Assembly: GCA_033977485.1 (NCBI GenBank)
Contig: CM066991.1
Span: 30,253,850-30,317,849, forward strand
Direction: 5' to 3'
Length of the DNA stretch: 64,000 bases
DNA from: Hydrangea macrophylla
Taxonomy: Eukaryota; Streptophyta; Magnoliopsida; Cornales; Hydrangeaceae
The position numbers and the translations under genes were made by a program. The stretch's first letter is position 1. Every line of letters starts with the position of its first letter. The notes below the pieces were generated by a model that did not search any database, was not told the origin of the DNA, and was given only the letters and a program-made list of their open reading frames with translations. Below, one piece after another: positions 34,925 to 45,902 of the stretch.

Positions 34925-35404
34925 TGTAACAACCCTAAAATTTCTATGTAAATAATTATTTTAATTATTATTTTCAGTTAGCAATATTATATGAGTGTGC
35001 CTATGTAAGACATGTGTTTGGAAAATTTTAAGTGTTTGCTGGACATATAAATTAAATCATGAGTGAGCGCGTTTAGTTTGGAAGTTATATTTTATTAATT
35101 TATATTTGTTAAAAAAATAAAATGAAGGGTTGATATGTATTTTTGTTATATAGTGTTTACAAGCCCGCGAATGTGTTAAATAATGTAATTAACATTAAAA
35201 CTTAGTACCGGGGTCGTGGGTACCCATTGGGCTACTCATTTTAACACTTTGTACTGCATTCTGGGCTCATATAGGTCTCTTTTGTGAGCTCACAAGAAGA
35301 AAAACGGGATTTATATATTTTTGTGTGTTTTATTGACATGTGTTGTGTGTGTAGTGTACATATATCTTATATTAAAAACCCTAGCCACCCAAAAGAAAGA
35401 ACAG

Positions 35405-35479
<75 letters not shown>
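35405..35479. repeat. (TG)n(GA)n compound microsatellite in the solo LTR
   Basis: About 19 TG units followed by about 18 GA units, continuing into GAAGAA sequence. It accounts for several repetitive open frames of Cys-Val and Arg-Glu. Confidence 0.92.
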
Positions 35480-35486
<7 letters not shown>

Positions 35487-37479
35487 AGAAGAAGAAGAAG
35501 AAAAGGGAGGAGAAAGGAGAAGGATTCCGGATTCGTGGTCACGTGGGAAATCGCGGAGCATTCGTGGTTGTCAATTTCTTTGATTGAACTAGGTGAGTTA
35601 AACTTTGTGTATCCGAGTATATATATATACACATATGTATATATATGTATGTGTATGGGAGTAAATTAGTGCATGTTAAATTTAATGGTTAGGATCAAAT
35701 CTTTGTAATGGATGGATACACGTTGCTATTGTTGAAGTAATTTAGATGCATTCTTTCCCTTCGTGTGACTTTGCGATCATGACATTAGGGTATTCGAAAG
35801 GGTTAGGTGAATCGTTAGTTTAATCAAAACTATAGGTGAAATATTCATGTTTGTTAGAAAATATATGTGAAATTCGTTTTATGTGTAATTCACACAGTCG
35901 CAGAAACTTTAGAAAATTATTAGAAAATCGTGGCTTTGAATTTGAACATTCTGTCCACGTGTCACATGTAAAACGTGATTCTGCACGTTTTTCGTCTAAT
36001 GGTATTTTTCCTGATTCTACACCGTTTGGGCAAAAATTGAAGATTTCAGTAGCAGTTTATAGTATATTAAAATGTACGACATTGGAGAAATATGATTAGT
36101 TGTGTTTTTTTTTATTCATTCGTTTGACTTAACAAAAATTACTTATAGATACATGAATTCTCAAATAATGTTGAGCAATAAAAAAAAAGGGTTGATAGTC
36201 ATTAACGTTGAGTCCGATGAAAATATTGTGGAACGATTGTTATAATACTTTACGGAATGTGAATTTTTTATTATGTGTTTCTTGTAGGTTGATATTGAAT
36301 GTTGGGTTGAGGTTATTGTACCTGAAATAACTGACCTTATTTTGTGGTCATTTTGATAACAATGAGTAAATTAGATACGTTGAATAGTATATTGGGGATG
36401 TTGTAATTTGATTGGAAATTATTGAGGGAAGAATTGTTATGGGTTAATTGATAAAACCCTTTATTGTAAGAAATTGGAATACATCTAAAAGTTAGAGATG
36501 TGATTGGATGATAAGACGGAACTATGTGATAAATGCGAAATTCACAATTATTGGGATAATACGAATGATAAGTGATAATTGCAACATAGTTCTTTAGTGT
36601 TCACCACTCCCGTTGTGTGATATGTTTTTTTTGGTAGCTCGACTTGCTGAGTGTACCCTTTTGCCAGTGGCTTCGTGATCAAGCTGGCCTAAGCCTTATG
36701 CTCGGCTTATTTGTTAGACGTCTAGGCATATTGACTGGCCTTCTGTGTGTATACCTGGTTTGGTTGATACCCCAACCAAACTAGCACCAGAGTGGATGTT
36801 AGTAGTATGTCCGGGCACACATGGGATATATGTGTGGGTGTACCATGGAGGGTGACCAAGTGTTGAACCTAGGGAACACAAAGATAAATTAAAGGCTAAT
36901 AAATAATGACAATGGAGTATTTCATAAAACTGATAAGCGTGAAATAATAAATGCGATGTTTGGTGGACGGTTTGTATGCGGAATTGTTTGCTTGGTCTAT
37001 GATCATTCAATTTGCAGGATGGTGGGCCCACTAACGTTTTACAGGTTTGGCTCACCATAAGTATGGGTAAGTATGAAACTCGTAGTAACTTTAGATTTTG
37101 GGCAAGAAACTACTTGCCACCACATAAATGAAAACTACTCTATTGTCTAGATATGTGTGTGGAACTATCTGTCTTGACCCAAGAGTATTGTAGTGTAATT
37201 TGTTGTCTACGGGTTCAAGTTGGATCCCTAAGACTTGTTGTTTTGTTTAACTCATACCAGTCATTTGACTGACCCGAGTGTGTTATGCATTCGGGGGCGT
37301 TTCTATATGAAACGTAGTCGAATGTATTTGTGCAGGTTTAGTATTTGGACATTTCCTGTGGAGCTTTTGATGTCTTGGAGTTGCAGTTGTGTAGAAGTGT
37401 AGTTTGTATTTGGTTGTATTTTTATTTATTTATTTATTTTAGGCATTGTGGGCCGTATTTGGATTATTGTAACATGTAT

Positions 37480-37484
37480 TGTAT
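37480..37484. other. Target-site duplication TGTAT, left copy
   Basis: TGTAT immediately precedes the left LTR (37485) and recurs at 56631-56635, immediately after the right LTR. It shows the three-LTR block occupies a single integration site. Confidence 0.9.
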
Positions 37485-37767
37485 TGTCACGCCCCGGAGC
37501 AGCATAAATAGAGAAAAATAAATTTCCTTTATGGGTCCATAAGGAATGACAGGTGAAAGTCACTAATAATCCACACCACGCAGTACTAGTCCAAAAGAAA
37601 AGCAACAGTAATCAACTGAAAATAGCACACAGTGCTAACTATTACAAAATATCAGAGTATGGTCCACAGGATCACAACAGGTCTGAAGACAACAAATGCC
37701 CAAGTACCCGTTAACAAAAGATTAACAGAACAACTGAAATTAAATCTAACTATAACATCTTCAGTCT

Positions 37768-38001
37768 TCAACTGGCATAAGGATAATCCTTCCTGGCGTA
37801 ACCATCATCGGTGGGGCCTTCCTCTGGATAACACTCATCAGTGTACTGGTCATTACCTGCAGAATAAGGGGCAGGATATTCTGGACGGGGAATGTCCAGG
37901 CAATAAAAGGCCGTCAGCTTACTGAGAGCTGAGTGAGCATAAACTAACGAAGTACCAATTATCTGAAGTAAACACAAGCTTATGAAAACACGAGTTAACA
38001 T
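37768..38001 (-). other. Tyr/Asp/Pro-rich ORF in LTR 1 (77 codons); repeated in LTRs 2 and 3
   Basis: The ORF opens MLTRVFISLCLLQ and ends ARKDYPYAS. The part after the acceptor-like site is rich in Tyr, Pro, Asp and Glu. An ORF of like composition and ending lies at the matching place of the forward LTR (4979-5161). Copies lie at 46186-46419 and 54604-54837. No known domain. It could be chance coding capacity of U5 sequence or a peptide exposed by LTR splicing. Confidence 0.3.
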
Positions 38002-39118
38002 CTTATTATAAAAAAAATAACATTATCTTGTTCCTCTATTCATTCTTGTAAACCGACCCTTATCGTCTTGTTACTCAAATACCGAACTCAACATATTCTG
38101 ATCTTTCATGAACAGACTCAATCGTTTAACTCTAGGGATACACCCTCATTCTGTCCATCGCTTTTAAGAGCAATGGTCCTGCTCACCGCATGTCATGGAC
38201 TTCACGTTAGTCTGTCCCCAGCTTTTAAGAACAATGGTCCTGTTCACCGCATTTCAGGGATATAACGTTTCGAACAAGGCATATCAATCTATTGCCACGA
38301 CTTAACGTCATATACTAATGATCCCAGCTCACCGCTTTTAAGAACCATGGTCCGGTTCACCGCTTTTAAGAGCATATCACAGATCATCCAGTCTATCTTA
38401 AGACTTCTTGGTCCAGCTCACCGCTTTTAAGAACCATGGTCCGGTTCACCGCTTTTAAGAGCATATCATGACCAATCGTCCATCCACGTACCATTCCCAG
38501 AACTTACCAAACCTACTTACGTTCCATTCTACATCGACACATGACAATTCCCAATGTGGCCTGACTACTCGGATTAAAAGAAAGCGGACATCAAATTGAT
38601 ATCAGAAACAACACGTCAACCCACGTCTTCATATTACTTTTTACTCTTTATCCATAAATCTTTGGTGTCACATTACTCCTGTCTACCCCATAGTCGCATA
38701 ATGGAATTCCAAATCAGGAATCGAACAACTAAACCTCTTATATAATAAATAGGCAAAGGAAGCCATGTACTGATCATGTCAATCGATTGGAACAGAGGTT
38801 CAATCGATTGGTATCAAAATCATGTCAATCGATTGGGATAATGTCAATCGATTGGAATCTGAAAAGTGTCAATCGATTGAAATTCTATTCAATCGATTGG
38901 GATCTGAAAAATGTCAATCGATTGAAATTCTATTCAATCGATTGGGATACAACTGATGTCAATCGATTGAGATTATGTCAATCGATTGGTACTACGTCTT
39001 CTCCAGCAGATTGTAAAAACAGCATATATAAACGTGCACTACATGCATGTAACTTATCTAAACATCATAATAACTTGAATAAACATCACATAAAGGGACC
39101 AAGTGAGTTAGAACTCAC
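37929..39118 (-). other. Candidate intron in LTR 1 (also in LTRs 2 and 3)
   Basis: Donor CTAG|GTGAGTTC and acceptor GCTCACTCAG|CT match those of the forward LTR while most of the sequence between does not. The donor-to-palindrome-cluster distance is 130 bp in both families. The equivalent intervals are 46347-47536 and 54765-55954. Splicing is inferred only. Confidence 0.4.
38780..38988. repeat. CAATCGATTG cluster A in LTR 1 (in the candidate intron)
   Basis: Ten perfect copies of the palindrome in about 210 bp. Some sit in a slightly larger repeated unit (AAATTCTATT between two copies). Same cluster in LTR 2 (47198-47406) and LTR 3 (55616-55824). Confidence 0.92.
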
Positions 39119-39390
39119 CTAGGGTGCGTTTGGATGTGTTTTAGTTTGAAAACTTCAAACTCTTTCTCTCTTTCTCCTCTTCTCTGTCCAGCCCTCTCTC
39201 TGTCTCCTCCTTCTTCTTTCTTCTTCTTTCTGCTTCTTCTCCTTCCTCCCAGCTGCCACGGCAGTGAGTGTGTGTGAGGGTGTGTATATATGTATAGATA
39301 TGGATATATATGTATGTATATATATCTCACAAGAGGTATGTATATTTCTCTCCCAAGGTCTGAAAACAGCCCCAAGGCCATGAAATGAAA

Positions 39391-39400
39391 CATATATATA
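39391..39400 (-). promoter_or_regulatory. TATA box of LTR 1
   Basis: TATATATATG on the minus strand, preceded upstream by CCACGCG-type sequence (about 39414-39421) and then the palindrome cluster B. Copies at +8418 and +16836. The copy in LTR 3 (56227-56236) would drive the right unit and the one in LTR 2 (47809-47818) the left unit. Confidence 0.55.
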
Positions 39401-39463
39401 GACATAAGGGAGTGCCACGCGTTTAAAGCTGAAGGAAAGAAGAAAACAATTCTCAGGTTATGT

Positions 39464-39701
39464 CAATCGATTGAGACACCAGTCAATCGATTGGCAACAG
39501 ATATTTGTAGTCAATCGATTGGAAACAATGTCAATCGATTGGGAATGTTGACACGTAATCACTTTTAGTCGGTTGAATGTAAATCGATTGGGATAACTTA
39601 TCAATCGATTGGTATCAGAAAAGTGTCAATCGATTGAGAAAACTTATCAATCGATTGGTATCAGAAAAGTGTCAATCGATTGGGAATATGTCAATCGATT
39701 G
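39464..39701. repeat. CAATCGATTG cluster B in LTR 1 (U3, upstream of TATA)
   Basis: Nine perfect copies and one near copy (AAATCGATTG at about 39582) in 240 bp, starting about 64 bp upstream of the TATA box. Same in LTR 2 (47882-48119) and LTR 3 (56300-56537). Together with cluster A each LTR holds 19 perfect copies. Confidence 0.92.
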
Positions 39702-39794
39702 GTATCCAAAATCACCAGAAGGAAGAGAAAGTTTATACGAGTATAGAAATGAAATACCGGGTCTTATTAATATACCGAAATACAGGGTATTACA

Positions 39795-39807
39795 TCATCC
39801 ACCACTC
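39795..39807 (-). other. Polypurine tract, left unit
   Basis: GAGTGGTGGATGA in element orientation, directly against the start of LTR 1. It is the same tract as in the forward element. The right-unit copy is at 48213-48225. Confidence 0.8.
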
Positions 39808-39847
39808 AACAAAAGATTTCGTCCTCGAAATCCAAAAGTAACAAGGT

Positions 39848-42800
39848 CTAAAACAAAAACGAAAACTTCTCGCGCATCTCTGACTCTAGTTCCCACGAAG
39901 CTTCTCCTTCATCATGATGCTTTCACTGAATCTTGACTAACGGAATCTCTTTGTTCCTGAGTTTCTTGATTCCTCGATCCAGAATACGAACAGGTCCTTC
40001 ATTGAACGTAACGTCGCTGTTGACTTCGATATCCTCAAAGTTGATCTCGTGCGCTGGGTTGTGAACACACTTCCTCAGCATACTGATGTGAAAAATGTTG
40101 TGCACTCCTGACATCTTTGGTGGCAATGCAAGGCGATAAGCAACTTTTCCAACACGCTCCAGAATCTCGAATGGTCCGATAAAACGTGGCGATAATTTGC
40201 CCCTTTTCTGACCAAATCTGACGATTCCTCGAACAGGTGAAACCTTGAGTAATACGTGATCTCCAATGGCAAACTCCAAGTCTTTGCGTCGCTTGTCAGC
40301 ATAACTCTTGTATCTGGTCTGGGCTGTCTTCATCTTCTCACGTACGACTTGAATCTTCTTACTGGTTTCCCGTACCATCTCTGGCCCAAGAAGTTGACTA
40401 TCTCCGACTTCGGTCCAACATAGCGGCGATCGGCAAGGTCTTCCGTACAAAGCTTCAAATGGCGCCATATCTATGCTCGAATGATAACTATTATTATAGG
40501 CGAACTCAATCAGAGGTAAGTGCATCTCCCAAGAACTCTCAAAATCAATGACACAAGCTCGTAACATATCTTCCATCACTTGATTAACTCGTTCCGTCTG
40601 TCCATCTGTCTGCGGATGAAAAGCTGAACTCAAGTTCAATGTCGTTCCCATTGCTGTCTGGAGACTCTTCCAAAATTCTGCAGTAAAGCGCGAATCTCGG
40701 TCTGACACAATAGATACAGGCACTCCATGTAATCGTACAATGTGTTGTAGATACATCCGGCTCAAACGTTCTACTGAGTATGTCATGCTATAGGCAATAA
40801 AATGTGCCGTCTTAGTAAGTCGATCCACGATTACCCATATAGCATCGTGATTCTGCTGTGACTTCGGCAATCCTACCACGAAATCCATGGTTATGTGTTC
40901 CCATTTCCATTGAGGAATAGGTAACGGCTGTAGAAGTCCAGGTGGTCTCTGATGTTCTGCCTTTACTTGTTTACAAGTAAGACACTGAGCTACATACTCT
41001 GCCACATCTCTCTTCATTCCTTCCCACCAAAAATTTCTCTTCAAGTCTTTGTACATCTTCGTACTTCCGGGGTGAATAGTCATCCGTGACTTATGAGCTT
41101 CATCCAATATTTTCTTCCGGAGATTTTCTTCATTAGGTACACAGAGTCTACCTTTACATCATAAAGCTCCGTCGGTACTAATACTCCAGACTTCTGGTTC
41201 CTTGGCTGACATCTTGGCGAACCATAACTTCAAATCCTCTGATGTCTGTTGAGCCTCCATGATACGGCTGATCAAAGTTGGTTGTACCATAAGACATCCA
41301 AAATGTTGTCCTTTATTTGGCTCCACTGGCTGAAGATCAAATTCAGAAATTTCTTCTAATGCTCTCCATTCTCTAATTAGTAATGCAGCGATCACTAGTC
41401 GAGGTTTACGACTCAAAGCATCTGCTACTACGTTTGCTTTGCCAGGATGGTATTGTAAAGAAAAGTCATAGTCTTTGAGTAACTCCATCCATCTCCGCTG
41501 TCTCATATTCAACTCCTTTTGAGAGAACAAATACTTCAAGCTCTTATGATCGGAAAATAAGTCAAACTTTTCTCCGTAGAGATAGTGTCTCCAAATTTTC
41601 AATGCAAACACTATTGCTGCTAATTCCAGATCATGCGTAGGATAATTTTTCTCATGTACCTTCAATTGTCTTGATCCGTATGCGATAACATTTCCATCTT
41701 GCATAAGCACACATCCAAGTCCTTGGTACGATGCGTCACTGTAGATCACATACTTTACTCCACTCTTAGGTAATGCGAGTACTGGTGCAGAAGTCAATCT
41801 TTCTTTTAACTCCTGAAATGCACCCTCATGCTTGTCTGTCCATTCATACTTCGTCTCCTTCCTGGTTAAGTTTGTCAAGGGTCCTGCTATCTTGGAAAAT
41901 CCTTCGACAAATCTTCGGTAATATCCTGCTAAACCCAGAAAACTTCTGACTTCAGTCGCATTCGTCGGTCTGTTCCAGCTTAAGACTGCATCAATCTTAG
42001 ATGAGTCTACCGAAATACCTTCCTGAGATATAACGTGTCCCAAGAATTTGACTTCCTGTAGCCAAAACTCAGACTTGCTGAACTTTGCATACAACTTGCT
42101 ATCTCGAAGTGTTTGCAAGGCAACTTGTAAATGCTCCTTGTGATCCTCTTCTGTCTTTGAGTAGATCAGTATATCATCAATGAACACTATAATGAATTTA
42201 TCCAGATATAGTCGGAATACTCTATTCATCAAGTCCATAAATACTGCTGGCGCATTCGTCAATCCAAAAGGCATAACTAAAAACTCGTAATGCCCGTATC
42301 TTGTCCTGAATGCAGTCTTCGATACATCCTCTGGTCGAACTAACAATTGGTGGTATCCTGAACGCAGATCGATCTTGGAAAAGATCCTAGATCCTTGTAA
42401 CTGGTCGAATAGATCATCTATCCGAGGTAACGGATATCTATTCTTAATCGTAACCTTGTTCAACTCCCTGTAGTCTATACAGAGTCGAAGTGTTCCGTCC
42501 TTCTTCTTTACAAACAGAACTGGTGCTCCCCAAGGCGACGTACTTGGACGAACAAATCCTAAATCTTCAAGCTCTTGAACTTGCTTCTTCAGTTCCAACA
42601 TCTCGGTTGGTGCCATCCTATATGGAGTCTTAGAAATAGGCAATGTACCAGGTACTATTTCCACACAGAAGTCTATTTCTCTTTTCGGTGGAAGTCCCTT
42701 AATATCCTGAAATACATCCTGAAAGTCTCGTGCAATAGGAATTTGATCCATCTTAAGCTCCATACTCGTACTAATGATCGTAGCTAAACTACTCGTAAGA

Positions 42801-43552
42801 AACAGGTCGCTTGTCGGTTGACACTGAAATCTGATCGTCGGCTTTCCTTGTATTGGAAATACAATCGTCCTAGTAGGGCAATCCAAATTGGCACTGTACT
42901 TAGTTAACCAATCCATCCCTAGGATAACATCGAATTCTGACATCGACAGAACTACCAAGTCTGCTGGAAGATTCCTATCTCCCAAAGTCAAAGGGCAATC
43001 TCTACACACCTTACTCAACTTAACTGTCACTCCTAATGGTGACACAGCATTCAGTGTTGACTCAAGTGTCTGGGGTTCTAAACCCAATTGACGCACAATC
43101 TTAACAGCAATAAAAGAACGTGCGGCTCCAGTATCAAATAAAGCTTTAACTGGACTATGAAAGAGTACAAGTGTACCTTCCAAATGTTGCTGCTCATCAG
43201 CATTAAAGCCTGCTTCTTCTGGAATAATAGCATTCATCTTCGTCTGATCTGGAGGTCCTTGAATTCCTTGCACTGGTGCCCCGTAGTATCCTCCTCGTGG
43301 CGCACGACAATCCTTGCTCAAGTGTCCTGGTTTATTGCAGTTGCGACAGACGATATCTGGTCTGCGATTAGGTCTGAAGACGGTGCAGTTCCTTGCAATA
43401 TGTCCGGGCTTTCCACAGTTAAAACATCCTCCACTATTGTTTGGTGGGGTTGTTAGTAATGCCTGTGGCTGTAGTCCTCGCTGTTGATTTTGCTGGGGCC
43501 GATTATAACTCTGCTGTGGTTTCCTGGTTCCTTCCCAGTTTCTCTTGTTTCC
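39848..43552 (-). pseudogene. pol of the left unit, broken by two in-frame stops
   Basis: Continuous frame after the gag stop: two CCHC knuckles (43385-43426 and 43307-43348), protease ([10 protein letters not shown]), RT with intact FIDDILIYS, RNase H, then TGA at 41159-41161, integrase, GPY/F and chromodomain, where a second TGA at 39923-39925 stands in place of a Trp. The first TGA replaces the Arg codon CGA present in the right unit (49577-49579), a C-to-T change at a CpG. The original stop would be TAG at 39848-39850. Without readthrough this unit cannot make integrase. Confidence 0.9.
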
Positions 43553-44368
43553 TTAAAAATTTTCCTGAGGTCTCCATCCTTGGGTATTTCTTGGTGGTCG
43601 ATTAGGAAAATTTCTCTGTTGAAACCCTCGTGACAACTGAGGTTGATTTATCTGTGATTGTTGTACTGGATTAGCATCCTTTTCTAATCCTGTAGCAAAT
43701 CTAACAATTTCCTCATACGACTGGTTCAGATGACCAACCATCATATGTCTGAGGTGGGGGTTCAATCCTTGGTGAAATCTCTTCACCTTCTTTTGCGGCG
43801 TGTCTATCATATGCTGAGCAAATCTGGATAAACGCTCGAACTGTGTTGTGTATTCCCGTACATTCCATCCTCCTTGGATCAAATTGAGAAAGTTCCTTTC
43901 CTGTTGATCTCTCTCATCTTCTGGAAAATACTTCTCCAAAAATCTGCCTTTGAATGTCTCCCACGACATAGCTCTAGCGGCATCGATCCCAACAGTGGCT
44001 TGTTCAGCTTCCCACCAATCTGCGGCGGCATAGGTGAGCTGAAACGTAGCAAGGCGACGTTTCTCTTGTTCGTTGCATTCCAATGCTCCAAATATTAACT
44101 CCATCTCTCTTATCCATTGTTCTGCCTTCCATGGTTCTGTTAGTCCATCAAACTTTTCGGGACGTAACCCACGAAAATTCGCTAACAACTTATCTCCAGT
44201 CTGTCTTGGTGGCGGGGGTGCAAGAGGTCTCTGGTGGGTGGAGTGATTATATGTATCCCCCACATGCTCCATCCTCTGCATAAACGCTTCGAAAATTCCG
44301 GTTGGGTCCATTCCCTCTGGAATAGGTGCTCCGTTACGTGCTTGGTGGTTTCTCAAGGGTCCTACCAT
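43553..44368 (-). CDS. Gag (271 aa), left unit
   Basis: ATG at 44368, stop TAA at 43553-43555. It contains the retrotransposon gag domain: FRGLRPEKFDGLTEPWKAEQW, WWEAEQATVG, WETFKGRFLEKYFPEDERDQ and VREYTTQFERLSRFA, so it should form the virus-like particle core. The zinc knuckles lie beyond the stop in the same frame, so this product lacks a nucleocapsid unless the TAA is suppressed. Tekay elements normally have one gag-pol frame; the TAA may be a mutated codon or a readthrough signal. A TTGTAG acceptor-like site lies 16-19 nt before the ATG. Confidence 0.9.
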   Translation of the reverse strand: MVGPLRNHQARNGAPIPEGMDPTGIFEAFMQRMEHVGDTYNHSTHQRPLAPPPPRQTGDKLLANFRGLRPEKFDGLTEPWKAEQWIREMELIFGALECNEQEKRRLATFQLTYAAADWWEAEQATVGIDAARAMSWETFKGRFLEKYFPEDERDQQERNFLNLIQGGWNVREYTTQFERLSRFAQHMIDTPQKKVKRFHQGLNPHLRHMMVGHLNQSYEEIVRFATGLEKDANPVQQSQINQPQLSRGFQQRNFPNRPPRNTQGWRPQENF

Positions 44369-44723
44369 GATGATAACGAGTATCGCCTACAAGAGACATA
44401 TGGATCAGCTGAAAGTCTTCACGTAGAAACGAACTCAAGATAGAATAAGAAACAGCTAGACTAACAATTCTACTAAACAACACAGCACAACGCAATAATC
44501 AAACAATAACCAAAAGTACTGCCCGTATATATATTATCAAAAGATGTACCGTATAGTACACACTAGTCAAACTGTGTACCATATGGGACAAGAGTTACAA
44601 CAACTAAAGTCAGCTAATACTATACAAAGCTATGGTCAATAGCTATCTCTCAAGCTCCCAAAAATCTAGTGGACAACATGTCCTAATATAAACTAACAAA
44701 ATCTACACCCTGCCGATCCTGAC
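44369..44723 (-). other. Spacer between the acidic ORF and gag, left unit
   Basis: 355 bp without an ORF. On the minus strand an acceptor-like TCTCTTGTAG ends about 19 nt upstream of the gag ATG. That would let a spliced RNA skip the upstream ORF and start at gag. Copy at 52787-53141. Confidence 0.5.
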
Positions 44724-45746
44724 TCAAAAGTCGTCAGCATCTGATCCTGCTGGTGGTGCCTCGTCCTCCGGGTCTATATCCATCTCCTCGAGTGGATCAT
44801 CCTCAACTGGTGCGACAAGATCTCCGACTACTACCCCTATATCCCAATCCTCTATCATCTCTGCATCATCATCCTCCATCACATCTGCTATTGCCTGGTT
44901 AGCGACATCGACTGCTACTGCGGCGAATCCGTCAGCTATATCAAGAGCTCCTGCTATCGCGACCTCTCCTATAACAAAACCTGCTGGCTGAGCGATCATT
45001 TGAGCTATCCATCCTACTGCCATATCGGCCATGGCTGCCATATGCATAATCGGTCCGGCTGGTATCTGAAGCACAACAGGTACCTCTGGCATAACTACCT
45101 CCTCGTCGGGCGCATCCTCATCTACTACAATGTCTGCCTCAATAGCCTCTGGGTCTGGTACTGGATCCTCTGGCTCAAACTCTGGCTCCTCGGGGTCATC
45201 CTCAGGTTCATCATCTGCATCGTCTACATGCTCATCCTCTACTGGGTCCTCGTCATCTATCGGATCCTCCTCTCCATCTCCATCCATGTCCTCATCGAGA
45301 TGCTCATCCTCTGGCTCTAGATCCTCCTCATCCTCAATCGGCTCAGGCTCTGGCTCTGAGACGGGCATGTCGGGCACTGGTGATGGTGGGGCTGCTGGAG
45401 CTGCTGCTGGTGCAACTACGGGCTCTGGTGGACCGGCTATAATGGCTCTCAACTCAATCTCATCCATCTCTGGTTTACTCAAAACTAGTCGCAACATCTC
45501 CTGGCAAATGTCTCTGCCAACTCTTGCTAAGTGGTAAGCATCCATGCGCATCTGGGTCGGGTGAGTACTCCCGATCACATAAAGCGCTCTCCACATGTCC
45601 TCCTCTAAATGTCGACTAGCTATCTGGCACACACGCTCATGATAAAAATCTGGGTCAGCTGGCTCCACGGTATCTCCATGGATAATATGACCTCCATAAG
45701 CATCAGTCACAAACTGGTGAAACTCCGGATCCATGCTATCCTGCAA
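44724..45746 (-). CDS. Extra acidic ORF (340 aa) between the primer site and gag, left unit
   Basis: ATG at 45746 is about 137 nt after the primer site; the stop lies 355 bp before gag, in a different frame. Residues 1-100 look folded (FHQFVTDAYGGHIIHGD, FYHERVCQIASRHLEEDMW, MRMDAYHLARVGRDICQEML). A Pro/Ala linker follows, then a strongly acidic Asp/Glu segment (about 130-225), an Ala/Ile/Val/Met-rich hydrophobic segment (about 225-295) and an acidic tail ending GSDADDF. I recognise no domain. Extra ORFs upstream of gag are known in Ogre/Tat elements but are not a standard part of Tekay-type elements. It could be an accessory protein or a captured host sequence. Confidence 0.8.
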   Translation of the reverse strand: MQDSMDPEFHQFVTDAYGGHIIHGDTVEPADPDFYHERVCQIASRHLEEDMWRALYVIGSTHPTQMRMDAYHLARVGRDICQEMLRLVLSKPEMDEIELRAIIAGPPEPVVAPAAAPAAPPSPVPDMPVSEPEPEPIEDEEDLEPEDEHLDEDMDGDGEEDPIDDEDPVEDEHVDDADDEPEDDPEEPEFEPEDPVPDPEAIEADIVVDEDAPDEEVVMPEVPVVLQIPAGPIMHMAAMADMAVGWIAQMIAQPAGFVIGEVAIAGALDIADGFAAVAVDVANQAIADVMEDDDAEMIEDWDIGVVVGDLVAPVEDDPLEEMDIDPEDEAPPAGSDADDF

Positions 45747-45882
45747 AGGAAACTATCTATCGTCAGGAAGACGAACTTATCTTATACTCATATCTCATCT
45801 CAAAGAATCTTAACACACTAGGACCAGATGGTGTGGAAATACTTAGTGAACAAAAGTATCACAACCTAGAGTACCGAACGCA

Positions 45883-45895
45883 GGCTCTGATACCA
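45883..45895 (-). other. Primer binding site, initiator-Met tRNA, left unit
   Basis: TGGTATCAGAGCC in element orientation, 7 nt after the end of LTR 2 (GTGACA). It is complementary to the 3' end of plant initiator Met-tRNA. Confidence 0.9.
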
Positions 45896-45902
45896 AAAAC
45901 CA

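Larger units (their letters stand above)
37485..39794 (-). repeat. LTR 1 (leftmost, 3' LTR of the left unit), 2310 bp
   Basis: It runs TGTCACGCCCC to GGGTATTACA on the plus strand, that is TGTAATACCC...GGGGCGTGACA in element orientation, the same termini as the forward LTR at 3260-5474 although the interior is diverged. It contains the TATA box at 39391-39400, donor-like AG|GTGAGT at 39118, acceptor-like CACTCAG at 37929, and several CCGCTTTTAAGA units (38150-38465). Confidence 0.93.

Noticed and set aside
35284..35632. Open frames of Cys-Val, Arg-Glu or Ser-Leu/Thr-His repeats
   Set aside because: They are translations of the TG/GA microsatellite in the solo LTR.
38780..39701. Regularly spaced palindromes that superficially resemble a CRISPR array
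   Set aside because: The repeat is only 10-12 bp, spacers are 8-20 bp and partly repetitive, the host is a plant, and the arrays lie inside LTRs.
45130..45537. Ser/Gly-rich open frame on the plus strand (also 53548-53955)
   Set aside because: It is the antisense shadow of the Asp/Glu-rich acidic ORF (GAT/GAG codons read backwards).
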